Origin: JBBQLG01 sp038327655
GTDB lineage: Bacteria > Bacteroidota > Bacteroidia > Cytophagales > Spirosomataceae
Assembly: GCA_038327655.1 (NCBI GenBank)
Contig: JBBQLG010000002.1
Location: 39,586-103,585, forward strand
DNA length: 64,000 nt
Reading direction: 5' to 3'
A program made the translations under genes and the position numbers. Every line of letters starts with the position of its first letter. Positions within the stretch are counted from its first letter, which is position 1. Below are positions 36,001 through 44,017 of the stretch, piece by piece. The notes below the pieces were generated by a model, which worked only from the letters and a program-made list of their open reading frames with translations, ran no database searches and was not told where the DNA came from.

Positions 36001-36705
36001 TTTGGCATCAAAGCCGACCTGGCCTCCTACGGTAAAGTGGTCGGGGGGGGGATACCCATCGGGATCATTGCCGGCAAAAAAGCGTATATGGATGCGCTCG
36101 ACGGTGGTTTCTGGCAGTACGGCGATGCGTCGTTTCCGGAGGTAGGCGTCACCTATTTTGCCGGTACATTTGTGCGCCACCCGCTGGCCCTGGCAGCGGC
36201 CAAAGCATCGCTGCACTACATGAAAGCCAAAGGCCCGGCGTTGCAAGAGGGTCTGACGGCCAAGGCCGAGCGGCTTGCCGATGTGCTCAATGGGGAGTTC
36301 ACCCGGCGGCAGTTGCCCTTTTTTGTGGCGCAGTTCGGGTCGCTGTGGAAACTGAAATTCAGCGAAGAAATCCCGTACAGTGAATTGCTGTTCACGCTGA
36401 TGCGCGAAAAAGGCATTCACGTCTGGGATGGCTTCCCGTGCTTTATGACCGATGCGCACACGGCCGATGAAGTTACACGGGTGATCGACCTGTTTATCGA
36501 GAGCGTTGATGAAATGGTAGCGGCTGGTTTTTTTGTCGATAAAAGTCCGGTAGCCGTTGCGGTTACACCGGTCCGGTCGTCGGTTGCGCTCAATCAGCCA
36601 CCGGCGCCGGGTGCCCGGCTCGGCCGTGATGAAGCGGGCAATCCGGCCTGGTTTATCACGGACCCCGCTCAGCCCGGTAAATACCTGCAACTCGACTTAA
36701 ACTAA
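30010..36705 (+). CDS. Hybrid NRPS-PKS: A-PCP-KS-AT-ACP-aminotransferase
   Basis: 2231 residues. Adenylation domain: A3 motif YTSGSTGRPKG (about 159) and FDAS at 206-209. PCP: FFELGGTSLL (Ser557). Ketosynthase: Cys785 in FSACSTS, His921 in EAHGTATPLG, His960 in NMGHL. Acyltransferase: Ser1240 in GHSIGE and HAFH at 1336-1339, indicating malonyl-CoA. ACP: Ser1564 in GLDSLL. After a Pro/Ala-rich linker (about 1590-1730) comes a class III PLP aminotransferase with DEVITGFRMHPGG and Lys2009 in SYGKVVGGG. No condensation, ketoreductase, dehydratase or thioesterase domain. Pocket residues read D-A-T-K-V-G-E-V-G-K, nearest the Asn code. It should load an Asn-like residue, extend it by two carbons and aminate the beta-keto group, as the mycosubtilin/iturin AMT does. 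It feeds the next gene, 6 bases on. Confidence 0.9.
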   Translation: MNNFTDRTIVDLFVKQAQRTPEGIAVTLADEHITYRTLDEKSNQLAHYLRRQGVQQETLVPICLDRSIEMIIGLLGILKAGAAYVPIDPGYPADRIRFVLDDTAAGLVLTDTASARFITGLNTGLTVIALDAEWTTIARESTEAVSVAITPATLAYVIYTSGSTGRPKGVLIEHRSIANYILNSIHDYATTNQQQSGSYMHLPLAFDASVTTIFVPLLTGKRIVVNALPPIEAFNNETLLENGPFDFLKVTPAQLFLIDTSTHSDIKAATKRYVVGGEALHRRHYAFLAAAGIDAEIINEYGPTEATVGCISYRFPIRDTVPEYPNGLPIGRPMPNVSIYLLDASLNPVPAGMAGELYIGGVQVARGYLNQPELTKERFIADPFALLPGARMYKSGDLGRYLPDGNLEYLGRMDEQVKLRGYRIELGEIESVLQQYPGVTDCAVAAKADGDGQKRLIGYVVMKSGFDRRAITSFLQATLPEYMVPQLWVELPLIPLTGNGKVDKKILPNPDASELLTKSYIAPTTKTEAKISVVWKAVLHVKQVGSTDNFFELGGTSLLAARAVAVLKQEHGYDLPIMKLYQYPTVGGIAAFLDGRTNGNLKPLKPKRARTETADIAVIGMAGRFPGADTIEELWAVLKEGRETISFFQDAELDPQLSADLTNDPAYVKARGIIQAVDQFDAEFFGLNPRLAAVMDPQQRVFMEIAWEALEKTGYLPQTYHGTIGVYAGCGNNTYYLNNILRNRKVVDQIGELQASTANEKDYIASRTAYQLNLKGPAVSVFSACSTSLLAIAQAVDSLRNGQCDVALAGGASVTAPVNSGHLYQDGAIFSRDGHCRSFDADARGTVFSDGAGVVLLKPLEDARRDGDTIFAVIKGTGVNNDGSGKGSFTAPNAEGQAGAIRMALDNARIDPSTISYVEAHGTATPLGDPIEIEGLKMAFGDQYEKQSCAIGSIKSNMGHLTAAAGVAGFIKTTLALHYRQLPPSLGFTTPNPVIDFANSPFFVNTALTEWPSNPLHDGPRRAGVSSFGVGGTNVHVVLEEYVSAQPALTPEPVGSSRPMQLITWSAKSAASLDAYADRLTEYLHQNPSINLADVAFTLQTTRPDFAHRRFALATSTGALLNTLQTPSIGISGGRIRTDRPGEVIFLFPGQGAQYLNMGRDLYEHERVYREAIDACADLLNAWLDTDIRQVMYPETANAAAKERLKNTRYTQPALFVTEYALARLWMSWGIEPTVFCGHSIGEFVGAHLARVFSLADALMLVANRGRMVSELPRGSMLSVRLEAGKVLAMLPETLSIAAINSPTLCVVAGADEDIAAFSRQLDEGDIPNRVLETSHAFHSAMMDPIVADFETVVRRVALNRPRKPIVSTVSGTWLTDAQATDPAYWSTHLRLTVRFADALETLFTQANPLLLEVGPGTVTTVLARQQAAGRPAVLLASLDSAKGEQSDHQSILKTLGHLWLWGMVPNWTTFCGTEKRSRLDLPTYAFDKKRCWVDPMADLFNPRAAPAAVNLSVDTTPIIRLHRIPMRKDHLLDQIKSILEDASGVDMEGVTPDMTFLEIGLDSLLLTQVALIFKKAFNVPLTFRQLNEEYATLDQLAVYLDQTLPAAPAQQPPVAQPVSPVMAPVAAPHSPPVYLEQPVILVQPGGDSALGLIAQQLQLLARQVALLQGGAPPVSVPLAAPPVPMLPPAPMPSVSATPSISADLTPEEAVEIKKPFGATARIDRHTIALTPTQQTFIQQLTERYNQKTGGSKAYSQQHRRYMADPRVVSGFKPLTKELVYPIVVNQSKGSRLWDIDGNEYIDVLNGFGSNLLGYQPDVIKKALHEQVEGGFEVGPQHELAGEVSQLICEFTGFDRAALCSTGSEAVMGAMRIARTVTGRSLIVAFTGSYHGIMDEVLVRGTKKLKSFPAASGIMPESVQNMLILDYGTDESLRIIRERAHELAAVLVEPVQSRRPEFRPVEFLKQVRAVTAESGTALIFDEVITGFRMHPGGAQALFGIKADLASYGKVVGGGIPIGIIAGKKAYMDALDGGFWQYGDASFPEVGVTYFAGTFVRHPLALAAAKASLHYMKAKGPALQEGLTAKAERLADVLNGEFTRRQLPFFVAQFGSLWKLKFSEEIPYSELLFTLMREKGIHVWDGFPCFMTDAHTADEVTRVIDLFIESVDEMVAAGFFVDKSPVAVAVTPVRSSVALNQPPAPGARLGRDEAGNPAWFITDPAQPGKYLQLDLN

Positions 36706-36711
36706 CGGATA

Positions 36712-39700
36712 ATGGCCCCAACCTCCACCGACCTCACTGCCACTGCCGTTGACTTTGACCCCTTTGCCGGACCTGAACTGATACGGCTGGCACCCATTAC
36801 TGAACCGCAGGCCGAAATCTGGATGGCCTGTCGGCTGGGGGGCAATGATGCCAACCGGGCTTACAACGAATCGGTGTCGTTGCGGCTTACCGGCCCGTTG
36901 AATCGGTCGGCGATGGAGCAGGCGGTGCAGACAGTAGTGCAGCGGCACGAGAGTCTGCGCTCGGCGTTTAGTGCCGATGGCCGGTACATCCTGGTGTTTG
37001 GTCAGGTGCCTGTCCCTGTATTCTACAACGACCTTTCCCCACAGACTACGGCCGAAAAAGAAACGGTTGTCCGTACGCATACCGAGCAGGAAGCGCAGCA
37101 TGTGTTTGACCTTGTTGGCGGACCGCTGTTTAAAGTGACTCTGTTCAAACTGACCGATACGGCGCATCACCTGACGCTGACGGCGCACCACATTGTCTGT
37201 GATGGCTGGTCGCTGGGAATCATGCTGCAGGACCTGAGTAAACTCTACTCCGGGTACGTGCAGAACGGTTACCCCAACCTGCCCGATGCTCCGCTGTTCA
37301 GTCAGGACGCCGACGAGCAGGAGGCCTTTCGCCAAAGCGACACATACCATCAGATCGAGCAATTCTGGGTTGAACAGTATAAAAATGACGCTCCGGTACT
37401 ATCGCTGCCGACCGATTTCCCCCGCCCCGCCCTGCGTACTTACCGGGCGAACCGGCTGGATTTTGAACTGGACAAGGAACTGGTACTGGCCGTAAAAAAA
37501 ATGGGCCTGAAAGCAGGATGCAGCTTCGTAACCACGCTGCTGGCGGCTTTTGAAGTGTTGCTGCACCGGCTGACGGGGCAGGAAACGGTGGTGGTGGGGC
37601 TACCGGCCGCCGGGCAATCGGCAACGGGTAATTACCGGTTGGTTGGCCACTGCGTTAATTTGCTGCCCATGCGCAGTCATCCCGGTGGAGAACAGTCGTT
37701 TCTGGACTTTCTGAAAGCGCGTAAATCCGCCGTTTTCGATGCCTACGACCACCAGCGGCTCACGTTTGGCAGTCTGCTTCAGAAACTGAACATCAGCCGT
37801 GATCCGTCGCGGGTGCCCTTGGTGCCGGTCGTGTTCAACATCGACATGGGCATGGCCGACGATGTGGCGTTTTACGGGCTGACGTACCAACTCATCAGCA
37901 ATCCGCGGGCCTACGAAAACTTCGAGCTGTTCCTCAACGCGACCGGTTCCGAGCAGTCATTGGTGCTGGAATGGTCGTATAACACGCAGCTATTCACCGC
38001 CGGAACCATCACCCGGATGATGACCGCTTTCGAGCGGTTACTGCGCGACGTAGTTAGCGATCCGACGGTAAAAATCAAGGCCATTTCGCTGACGGATACG
38101 GCCCGGACGGCGGATCAGTACAGCCGCCTGAACGCCACGGTGCAACCCTACCCGGCGCATAAAACCCTGCACGGATTGATTGCCGAACAGGCGCAGGCAA
38201 CGCCCGACGCAGTGGCAGTGGCTTTCGGGTCGACTGCACTGACGTACCGCCATCTGAACGAAAAAGCGAATCAGTTTGCCCGGTATTTGCTGGCCAACGG
38301 GGTGCAACCCGGCGATAAAGTAGGCCTGCTGGTAGATCGGTCGGCCGATTTACTCATTGCCCTGCTGGCTATACTGAAGTGCGGAGCCGCCTACATCCCG
38401 CTCGATCCGGCGTACCCGGCTGATCGACTTAATTTTATGCTCAACGATTCCGGCGCAGCGGTGCTCATCACCTCGGCGGAATCAGGTACGGTGTTTCAGC
38501 CTGTTACCAATAAAATCAGTCTGGCTGACGGCATCCGGTCGTCGGTGGACTACCCGGTCGATGAACCGGTGATTTCAACCGATAGCACCCAACTGGCGTA
38601 CGTGCTCTACACGTCCGGCTCGACGGGTAAGCCCAAAGGCGTGAAGATCGCCCATTATAATCTGGTGAACTTCTTGTGCAGCATGCAGCGTGAACCCGGT
38701 ATTTCGGCGGGGGATCGATTGCTGGCCATCACCACGATTTCGTTTGATATTGCCGGTCTGGAATTGTTTTTACCCCTGATCACGGGTGCCACTGTGGTGG
38801 TTGCCGATGCGGATACTGCACGGAACGGTGAAGCATTGCTTGAGCTACTGAAACGCGAAAAAATTACGGTGATGCAGGCCACGCCCTCTACCTGGCGGAT
38901 GATGCTGGAAACCGGCTGGGTCGGGAAACTGCCGCTGAAAGTCCTCTGCGGAGGAGAAGCCCTGTCTAAAGAATTAGCCGGTGCCCTGCTGACCAAATGT
39001 GATTCGCTCTGGAACATGTACGGCCCAACGGAAACCACGATCTGGTCGTCGGTGAGCCGGATTACGGCCGAAAACGCGGTTATTACCATCGGCCGACCCA
39101 TTGCCAACACCCAACTGTTTGTACTCGATGAAGCCCTGAATCCCGTGGAAACGGGGGGCATTGGCGAACTGTTCATTGCCGGCGATGGCGTGGGGCAGGG
39201 CTACCTGAATCGTCCCGAGATAACCGCCGAGCGTTTCATTGACAATCCGTTTGCCGCTGGCCCTTCGGCGAAGTTATACCGCACCGGCGATCTGGGTAAA
39301 CTGCTCGATACCGGCGAGTTACAATGTCTGGGCCGTATTGATCAGCAGGTGAAAGTACGGGGCTACCGCATTGAACCCGGCGAAATCGAAAGTATTCTGA
39401 AGACTTTTGAGGACGTAAAAGAAGCCGTGGTCGTCGCCCGCGAAGAACGCCCCGGCGATCAGCGGCTGGTAGCCTTTGTGGTGCCCACCACTACTTTAGT
39501 GAATGGCCAGTTTCGGTCGCGGACATCGGCCTGGAAAGATGGGCTGCATCAGCAATTACCGGCCTACATGGTACCGGCCGAGTTTGTGGGCGTGACGGCT
39601 ATACCCGTAACGCCCAACGGAAAAACGGATCGCAACGCGTTGCTGCACCTCAAAACAGGTAACCCGGTGCCGCCCGTCGGGCGGATGAGGCCACGCACTG

Positions 39701-40743
39701 ATGTGGAGAAAATGGTGGCCGACATCTGGGCTGAATACCTGACCCTTGATCAGGTGTCGATAACCGACGATTTTTTTGAACTCGGCGGTCATTCGCTCAT
39801 TGCCGTTCAGGTGATGAACCGGCTGGAAAAAGAAACGGGCAAGCGGTTGCCCCTGGCCACCCTGTTTGAGCATTCGACCGTTGAAAAACTGGCGCTGATG
39901 CTGCAAATGGATGGTAAATCCATCACCTGGGATTCCTTGGTGCCCATTAAACCGCAGGGCCGCAAAACCCCCCTGTACATTGTTCACGGGGCCGGACTAA
40001 ATGTACTGTTATTCAATGCGCTGGCTAAAAATATGGACCCCGATCAGCCGGTGTATGGATTACAGGCCAAGGGGCTGAACGGAGTCGACGAGCCGCTGGA
40101 CACCATCGAAGCCATAGCCGGGCATTACGTAGATGCGATTACCGCCCACAATCCCGGCGGGCCGTACGCGCTGGCGGGGTATTCGTTCGGTGGCATCATT
40201 GCCTTCGAGATGAACCGGCAGTTGGTGGCCCTCGGCAAAGAAGTGAAGCTGCTGGCTATGTTCGATACGTACGCCTACCAGTCCAACCACCACGAGCCGT
40301 GGTACAGTCGGCTGGTGTACGAAACCCGGTCGCTCATCAAAAAGCTGCTTTACACGGTTGTCCTTTTCAAGGACGATCCAAAGCGCACCATCGAATACAA
40401 AACCGAACAATTGAAGCGCAGGCTGACGGAAACGTACTGGAAAGTACGCAACGGCGAGAAACAGGAGCAGGAAGCCTTTTTTGGCTATTCCTATAAACTT
40501 GACCTGATGAATGAGCTGGCGTGGCGCAACTACCGGCTGGTACCGTATCCGGTGACGGTAGAGTTGTTTCGGGCGAAAAAACTGACGTTCTACATGGATG
40601 ATTTTGAGTTCCTGGGCTGGAAACCGTTTGCCCTCAACGGGGTGAACGTACACGAAATTCCGGGCGAACACAACTACATTTTCGCTCCGCCCAACGATCA
40701 GGAATTTGCCCGGATTCTTCAGGCAACGCTGGACAAGTGCTAA
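36712..40743 (+). CDS. Nonribosomal peptide synthetase: C-A-PCP-TE
   Basis: 1343 residues. Condensation domain with HHIVCDGWS (His159-Gly165). Adenylation domain with YTSGSTGKPKG (about 635) and SFDIAGLELF (about 677). PCP with FFELGGHSL (Ser1028). Type I thioesterase with PLYIVHGAG, the nucleophile in AGYSFGG (Ser1158) and the likely His in GEHNYIF (His1320). The ten pocket residues read D-I-L-Q-L-G-M-I-W-K, one change from the well-known Gly code, so glycine is predicted. It would join glycine to the beta-amino chain from the previous protein and release the product as acid or ring. No epimerase or methyltransferase is present. Confidence 0.92.
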   Translation: MAPTSTDLTATAVDFDPFAGPELIRLAPITEPQAEIWMACRLGGNDANRAYNESVSLRLTGPLNRSAMEQAVQTVVQRHESLRSAFSADGRYILVFGQVPVPVFYNDLSPQTTAEKETVVRTHTEQEAQHVFDLVGGPLFKVTLFKLTDTAHHLTLTAHHIVCDGWSLGIMLQDLSKLYSGYVQNGYPNLPDAPLFSQDADEQEAFRQSDTYHQIEQFWVEQYKNDAPVLSLPTDFPRPALRTYRANRLDFELDKELVLAVKKMGLKAGCSFVTTLLAAFEVLLHRLTGQETVVVGLPAAGQSATGNYRLVGHCVNLLPMRSHPGGEQSFLDFLKARKSAVFDAYDHQRLTFGSLLQKLNISRDPSRVPLVPVVFNIDMGMADDVAFYGLTYQLISNPRAYENFELFLNATGSEQSLVLEWSYNTQLFTAGTITRMMTAFERLLRDVVSDPTVKIKAISLTDTARTADQYSRLNATVQPYPAHKTLHGLIAEQAQATPDAVAVAFGSTALTYRHLNEKANQFARYLLANGVQPGDKVGLLVDRSADLLIALLAILKCGAAYIPLDPAYPADRLNFMLNDSGAAVLITSAESGTVFQPVTNKISLADGIRSSVDYPVDEPVISTDSTQLAYVLYTSGSTGKPKGVKIAHYNLVNFLCSMQREPGISAGDRLLAITTISFDIAGLELFLPLITGATVVVADADTARNGEALLELLKREKITVMQATPSTWRMMLETGWVGKLPLKVLCGGEALSKELAGALLTKCDSLWNMYGPTETTIWSSVSRITAENAVITIGRPIANTQLFVLDEALNPVETGGIGELFIAGDGVGQGYLNRPEITAERFIDNPFAAGPSAKLYRTGDLGKLLDTGELQCLGRIDQQVKVRGYRIEPGEIESILKTFEDVKEAVVVAREERPGDQRLVAFVVPTTTLVNGQFRSRTSAWKDGLHQQLPAYMVPAEFVGVTAIPVTPNGKTDRNALLHLKTGNPVPPVGRMRPRTDVEKMVADIWAEYLTLDQVSITDDFFELGGHSLIAVQVMNRLEKETGKRLPLATLFEHSTVEKLALMLQMDGKSITWDSLVPIKPQGRKTPLYIVHGAGLNVLLFNALAKNMDPDQPVYGLQAKGLNGVDEPLDTIEAIAGHYVDAITAHNPGGPYALAGYSFGGIIAFEMNRQLVALGKEVKLLAMFDTYAYQSNHHEPWYSRLVYETRSLIKKLLYTVVLFKDDPKRTIEYKTEQLKRRLTETYWKVRNGEKQEQEAFFGYSYKLDLMNELAWRNYRLVPYPVTVELFRAKKLTFYMDDFEFLGWKPFALNGVNVHEIPGEHNYIFAPPNDQEFARILQATLDKC

Positions 40744-40756
40744 ACTACGGACAGCC

Positions 40757-41512
40757 ATGAACGTAGCCGTTAACTGCTGTGCCGTTTATGAGCCGACGTG
40801 GCTTCTGCTGGCCGACTACCCGGCTCCACCGACCGTATACCGAATACAGATTACTGCGTTCCGTCGGCATGAACCGTTTTTGTATACCCTGCTCCGGCCC
40901 GCCGAAAAACTCCGGGCCGGGCGTTACCATCAACCCAGAGACCGGCAACGGTTCATTGTGGCCCGCGGGCTGTTACGCCTGCTCTTAAGTCATTACGTGG
41001 CCCAATCCCCGACGGAGGTCGTATTCGCCACGGATGCCACCAAAAAACCTTTTCTGAGGGATTTTCCCGACTGGCACTACAACGTGTCGCATTCGGGCGA
41101 CTGGATTGTGATGGCCGTTGCGCAAACCGGCGTGGGGGTGGATGTGGAAAAGATCGAGCCTGGTTTTGATTTTGGCCCGGTAATTAATCCGCTTTTCAGC
41201 CGGGAAGAACAACGGGCGATCAACGAAAGTACCACGGCCCGGCCCCTTTTTTACGAACTCTGGACCCGCAAGGAAGCCCTCGCCAAAGCAACTGCCAAAG
41301 GCATCGACGACGATTTCTGCCGACTGCCCTCGCTGGTAGGCAACCACTCAGTCAATTCCCGGTTAATTGATACCACCAACAACTGGACCGTTAGTAGCTT
41401 TGTCGTAGCAGATGCTTACGTGGGGTCGGTGGCGTTCGTCACCCCGCCCGACGGCCCCGAACCCGTATTCTGCACCGTCGATGATCGTCTGTTTGCCAAT
41501 GCTTTGTACTGA
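40757..41512 (+). CDS. 4'-phosphopantetheinyl transferase, Sfp type
   Basis: 251 residues. The family motifs are present: KKPFLRDF and HYNVSHSGDWIVMAVA, GVGVDVEKIE (magnesium-binding Asp and Glu) and FYELWTRKEALAKATAKGI (the WxxKEA box). It moves phosphopantetheine from CoA onto the Ser of carrier domains, here the three in the two upstream proteins. The ATG at 40757 lies 13 bases after the NRPS stop, so the three genes look like one operon. The longer open frame upstream overlaps the NRPS and lacks family sequence. Confidence 0.93.
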   Translation: MNVAVNCCAVYEPTWLLLADYPAPPTVYRIQITAFRRHEPFLYTLLRPAEKLRAGRYHQPRDRQRFIVARGLLRLLLSHYVAQSPTEVVFATDATKKPFLRDFPDWHYNVSHSGDWIVMAVAQTGVGVDVEKIEPGFDFGPVINPLFSREEQRAINESTTARPLFYELWTRKEALAKATAKGIDDDFCRLPSLVGNHSVNSRLIDTTNNWTVSSFVVADAYVGSVAFVTPPDGPEPVFCTVDDRLFANALY

Positions 41513-41586
41513 ATCGACTGGCTAACCCGTTATCAACAGGCAGATGTAAGTCGATTTGTAATGCGTCTCTAACCCATACACTGCGG

Positions 41587-42930
41587 ATGAAAAAGGTATT
41601 GATTGTCTTGCTGCACAGCGTACTGCTGGCGGGCTGCTCCGGTCAGTCGCCATCCATGCTCACTCAGCCACAGCCCACGCAGCCGCAGCCCACGCTGACA
41701 CCGACCCGCACGGTGGGCACTGGTGCCGGTGCGCTGGTGGTGGATGGGCGGGCGTTGGGGATTAGTCCGGGCGAAGTGATTGCGATTGCTCCGGGCGTGT
41801 ACGAGAGCCTGACGTTTTCGAACCTGACGGGTACGGCGGATCAGCGGATCACGGTGGTTGCCAATGACCGGGTGGAGGTGGTGGGCGGGGATCTTGCCCT
41901 CAATGATGTAACGTATCTGACCGTTACCGGCGGGTCCACGGCCAAAAATCTGTATCTCCACGACTTAAAGTACCGGGGTATCGTCATTACCGGCCGGATA
42001 CCCACCGCCCTCATCCTGGACGGTATTCAATTGCGCAACGTGACCGATTATGCCCTGTTCTACAGTAATAAAGCTACTTATGACGGCACCGAAGCCACTA
42101 CACTGACTGACTTTAAACTGCTCAACTGCGACTTCGACAATGCTGGTACGGTAATGATCGAGGGAGAACTGAGCAACTTGGCCGGGCTACTAAACAATGG
42201 CTTCTGCCTGCGTCCCGAAGTGGCCAACTGCACCTTCCGCAACAGTGCCGCCTGGGGAACGCATCTCTACTTTGGTAACACAGAAGCGGCCGACATTCAT
42301 CATAATGTGGTTGATAATGTGAATACCCAAAACGATAACCACAATGGCATTTTCTTTCTGAAGGGCAACGGGGCCGTACACCACAATAAGTGTACGAACC
42401 ATCAGGGCAACTTTGTGCGGTTCTGGCCCCATACGCAGGGCAACACACCGAAAGATGTCCTGATGTACGACAACATTATCTGGAACAGCCGTAAATACAG
42501 TGCGCTCGAATTGCAGAGTTTCGAGCGCAGCCTGATTCCGGGTGTGAGTACCTACTGCAATGCGCGGGTGTACAACAATACGGCCGGAAAACTGAATACC
42601 ACGCAGCCAACGGTATTTGTAGGCGTGGTGCTGGATGTGTACAACCTGATGGGCGGAGATCTACAGTTCTTCAACAACCTCTCGATCGAGCAGGTACAAA
42701 CGCCGGGCAATGATGGCCTCTGGAGTCAGCAGAGCGAAACGCAACCATCGCTGAACACCAATAACCGATCCTTCGCTACGGCAGCCGCTGCGGGCCTGAC
42801 CGACGTAAATGAGTTTCGGCTTCGGTCCGATTCGCCCGCTAAAGGCGCGGGGCTTTATCTGGGCTATTTAGACACGGATTTTTACGGCATCAAACGCCCC
42901 AATCCGCCGTCCATCGGGGCGGTTGAGTAG
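41587..42930 (+). CDS. Right-handed parallel beta-helix lipoprotein
   Basis: 447 residues. Lipoprotein signal VLIVLLHSVLLAGCSGQSPS (Cys18 or nearby), then a Gln/Pro/Thr-rich linker built of PTQPQPT repeats, then a beta-helix: LTFSNLTGTADQRITVVANDRVEVVGG, YLTVTGGSTAKNLYLHDL, HHNVVDNVNTQNDNHNGIFF and VHHNKCTNHQGNFVRF show the PbH1 repeat style with Asn/His-rich turns. It ends KRPNPPSIGAVE, common in polysaccharide-lyase-like beta-helix proteins. Possibly a surface polysaccharide binding or cleaving protein; no catalytic residues can be assigned. Confidence 0.75.
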   Translation: MKKVLIVLLHSVLLAGCSGQSPSMLTQPQPTQPQPTLTPTRTVGTGAGALVVDGRALGISPGEVIAIAPGVYESLTFSNLTGTADQRITVVANDRVEVVGGDLALNDVTYLTVTGGSTAKNLYLHDLKYRGIVITGRIPTALILDGIQLRNVTDYALFYSNKATYDGTEATTLTDFKLLNCDFDNAGTVMIEGELSNLAGLLNNGFCLRPEVANCTFRNSAAWGTHLYFGNTEAADIHHNVVDNVNTQNDNHNGIFFLKGNGAVHHNKCTNHQGNFVRFWPHTQGNTPKDVLMYDNIIWNSRKYSALELQSFERSLIPGVSTYCNARVYNNTAGKLNTTQPTVFVGVVLDVYNLMGGDLQFFNNLSIEQVQTPGNDGLWSQQSETQPSLNTNNRSFATAAAAGLTDVNEFRLRSDSPAKGAGLYLGYLDTDFYGIKRPNPPSIGAVE

Positions 42931-42974
42931 TGGGGCATTTCTGCGGAAAATGAGATTTTTACCACTGATACCTG

Positions 42975-42982
42975 TAAATTTG
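42975..42982 (+). promoter_or_regulatory. -7 element upstream of the DUF1028 gene
   Basis: TAAATTTG matches TAnnTTTG exactly, about 42 bases before the ATG at 43024. No TTG is found at the matching -33 distance (a T-run lies near 42956-42960). Confidence 0.35.
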
Positions 42983-43023
42983 GCGGTTCTACCCGGTCAT
43001 CTAACCCTGTTCCGTCTTATTCC

Positions 43024-44004
43024 ATGCGAAATATATTTTTAGCCCTGCTGTTGTTTCCCGCCCTGACTTTTGCGCAGCATACACAGCATGGTGACTCATT
43101 TGCTCACACCTTCTCCATTGTCGCACGGGACGAAAAAACGGGTGACCTGGTCGTTGGTGTACAAAGCCACTGGTTTTCGGTGGGTACGTCGGTGTCGTGG
43201 GGTGAGGCCGGGGTTGGTGTCGTGGCGACGCAGTCGTTTACCAATAAGTCGTTCGGGCCGCGCGGACTGGCATTGCTGAAACAGGGTAAAACGGCGCAGC
43301 AGGCGCTGGACGAACTGCTCTCGACCGATAGCGGCCGCGACGTTCGGCAGGTGGCCATTGCCGATGCGAAGGGCAATGTAGCGGTGCATACCGGTGATAA
43401 ATGCATCGACCATGCGGGCCACCGGACGGGTAAAAACTACTCGGTGCAGGCCAACATGATGCTGACCAACACCGTGCCCGACGCGATGGCAACGGCGTTC
43501 GAGAAAAATGCCGGGCTACCCCTTGCCGAACGGGTGCTGAAAACGCTCGAAGCCGCGCAGGCCGCCGGGGGTGATATCCGCGGGCGGCAGTCGGCGGCTA
43601 TTCTGGTGGTGCGGGTTAAAGCCGCGAATGAGCCGTGGAATGATAATCACGTCGTGGATTTACGCGTCGATGATGCCGAACAGCCCCTGCGCGAGATGGA
43701 CCGGTTGCTGCGTACCTACCGCGCCTACGAGTACATGAACAACGGCGATCTGGCGACCGAAAAGAACGACATGAAACTCGCGATGCAGGAGTATGGTGCG
43801 GCCATGAAACTGTTCCCCGAAAACCTCGAAATGCAGTACTGGACGGCCATTGCGCTGGCTAACACCAAACAGGTACCGCAGGCGACCCGGATGCTGCAAA
43901 CGATTTATGCGAAGGATAAGAACTGGCGCGAACTGACCCGGCGCTTACCCAAAGTAGGCCTGCTGACGGTGTCGACCCCGGAACTGGCGGAGTTGGTGAA
44001 GTAA
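43024..44004 (+). CDS. DUF1028 protein (Ntn-hydrolase-like), exported
   Basis: 326 residues. Signal peptide MRNIFLALLLFPALTFAQ. The DUF1028 core follows: HTFSIVARDEKTGDLVVGVQSH, GVGVVATQSFTNKSFGPRGL and VRQVAIADAKGNVAVHTG, ending about residue 230. A TPR-like tail (EKNDMKLAMQEYGAAMKLFPENLEMQYW) is appended, as in other members. The family resembles Ntn-type amidohydrolases, but its substrate is not known. It starts a tight run with the next two genes (13- and 9-base gaps), though the products share no obvious pathway. Confidence 0.85.
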   Translation: MRNIFLALLLFPALTFAQHTQHGDSFAHTFSIVARDEKTGDLVVGVQSHWFSVGTSVSWGEAGVGVVATQSFTNKSFGPRGLALLKQGKTAQQALDELLSTDSGRDVRQVAIADAKGNVAVHTGDKCIDHAGHRTGKNYSVQANMMLTNTVPDAMATAFEKNAGLPLAERVLKTLEAAQAAGGDIRGRQSAAILVVRVKAANEPWNDNHVVDLRVDDAEQPLREMDRLLRTYRAYEYMNNGDLATEKNDMKLAMQEYGAAMKLFPENLEMQYWTAIALANTKQVPQATRMLQTIYAKDKNWRELTRRLPKVGLLTVSTPELAELVK

Positions 44005-44017
44005 GTATCCCGGACGT

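Noticed and set aside
35722..36690. Minus-strand open frame opposite the aminotransferase domain
   Set aside because: Antisense shadow; the plus strand encodes a complete PLP domain there.
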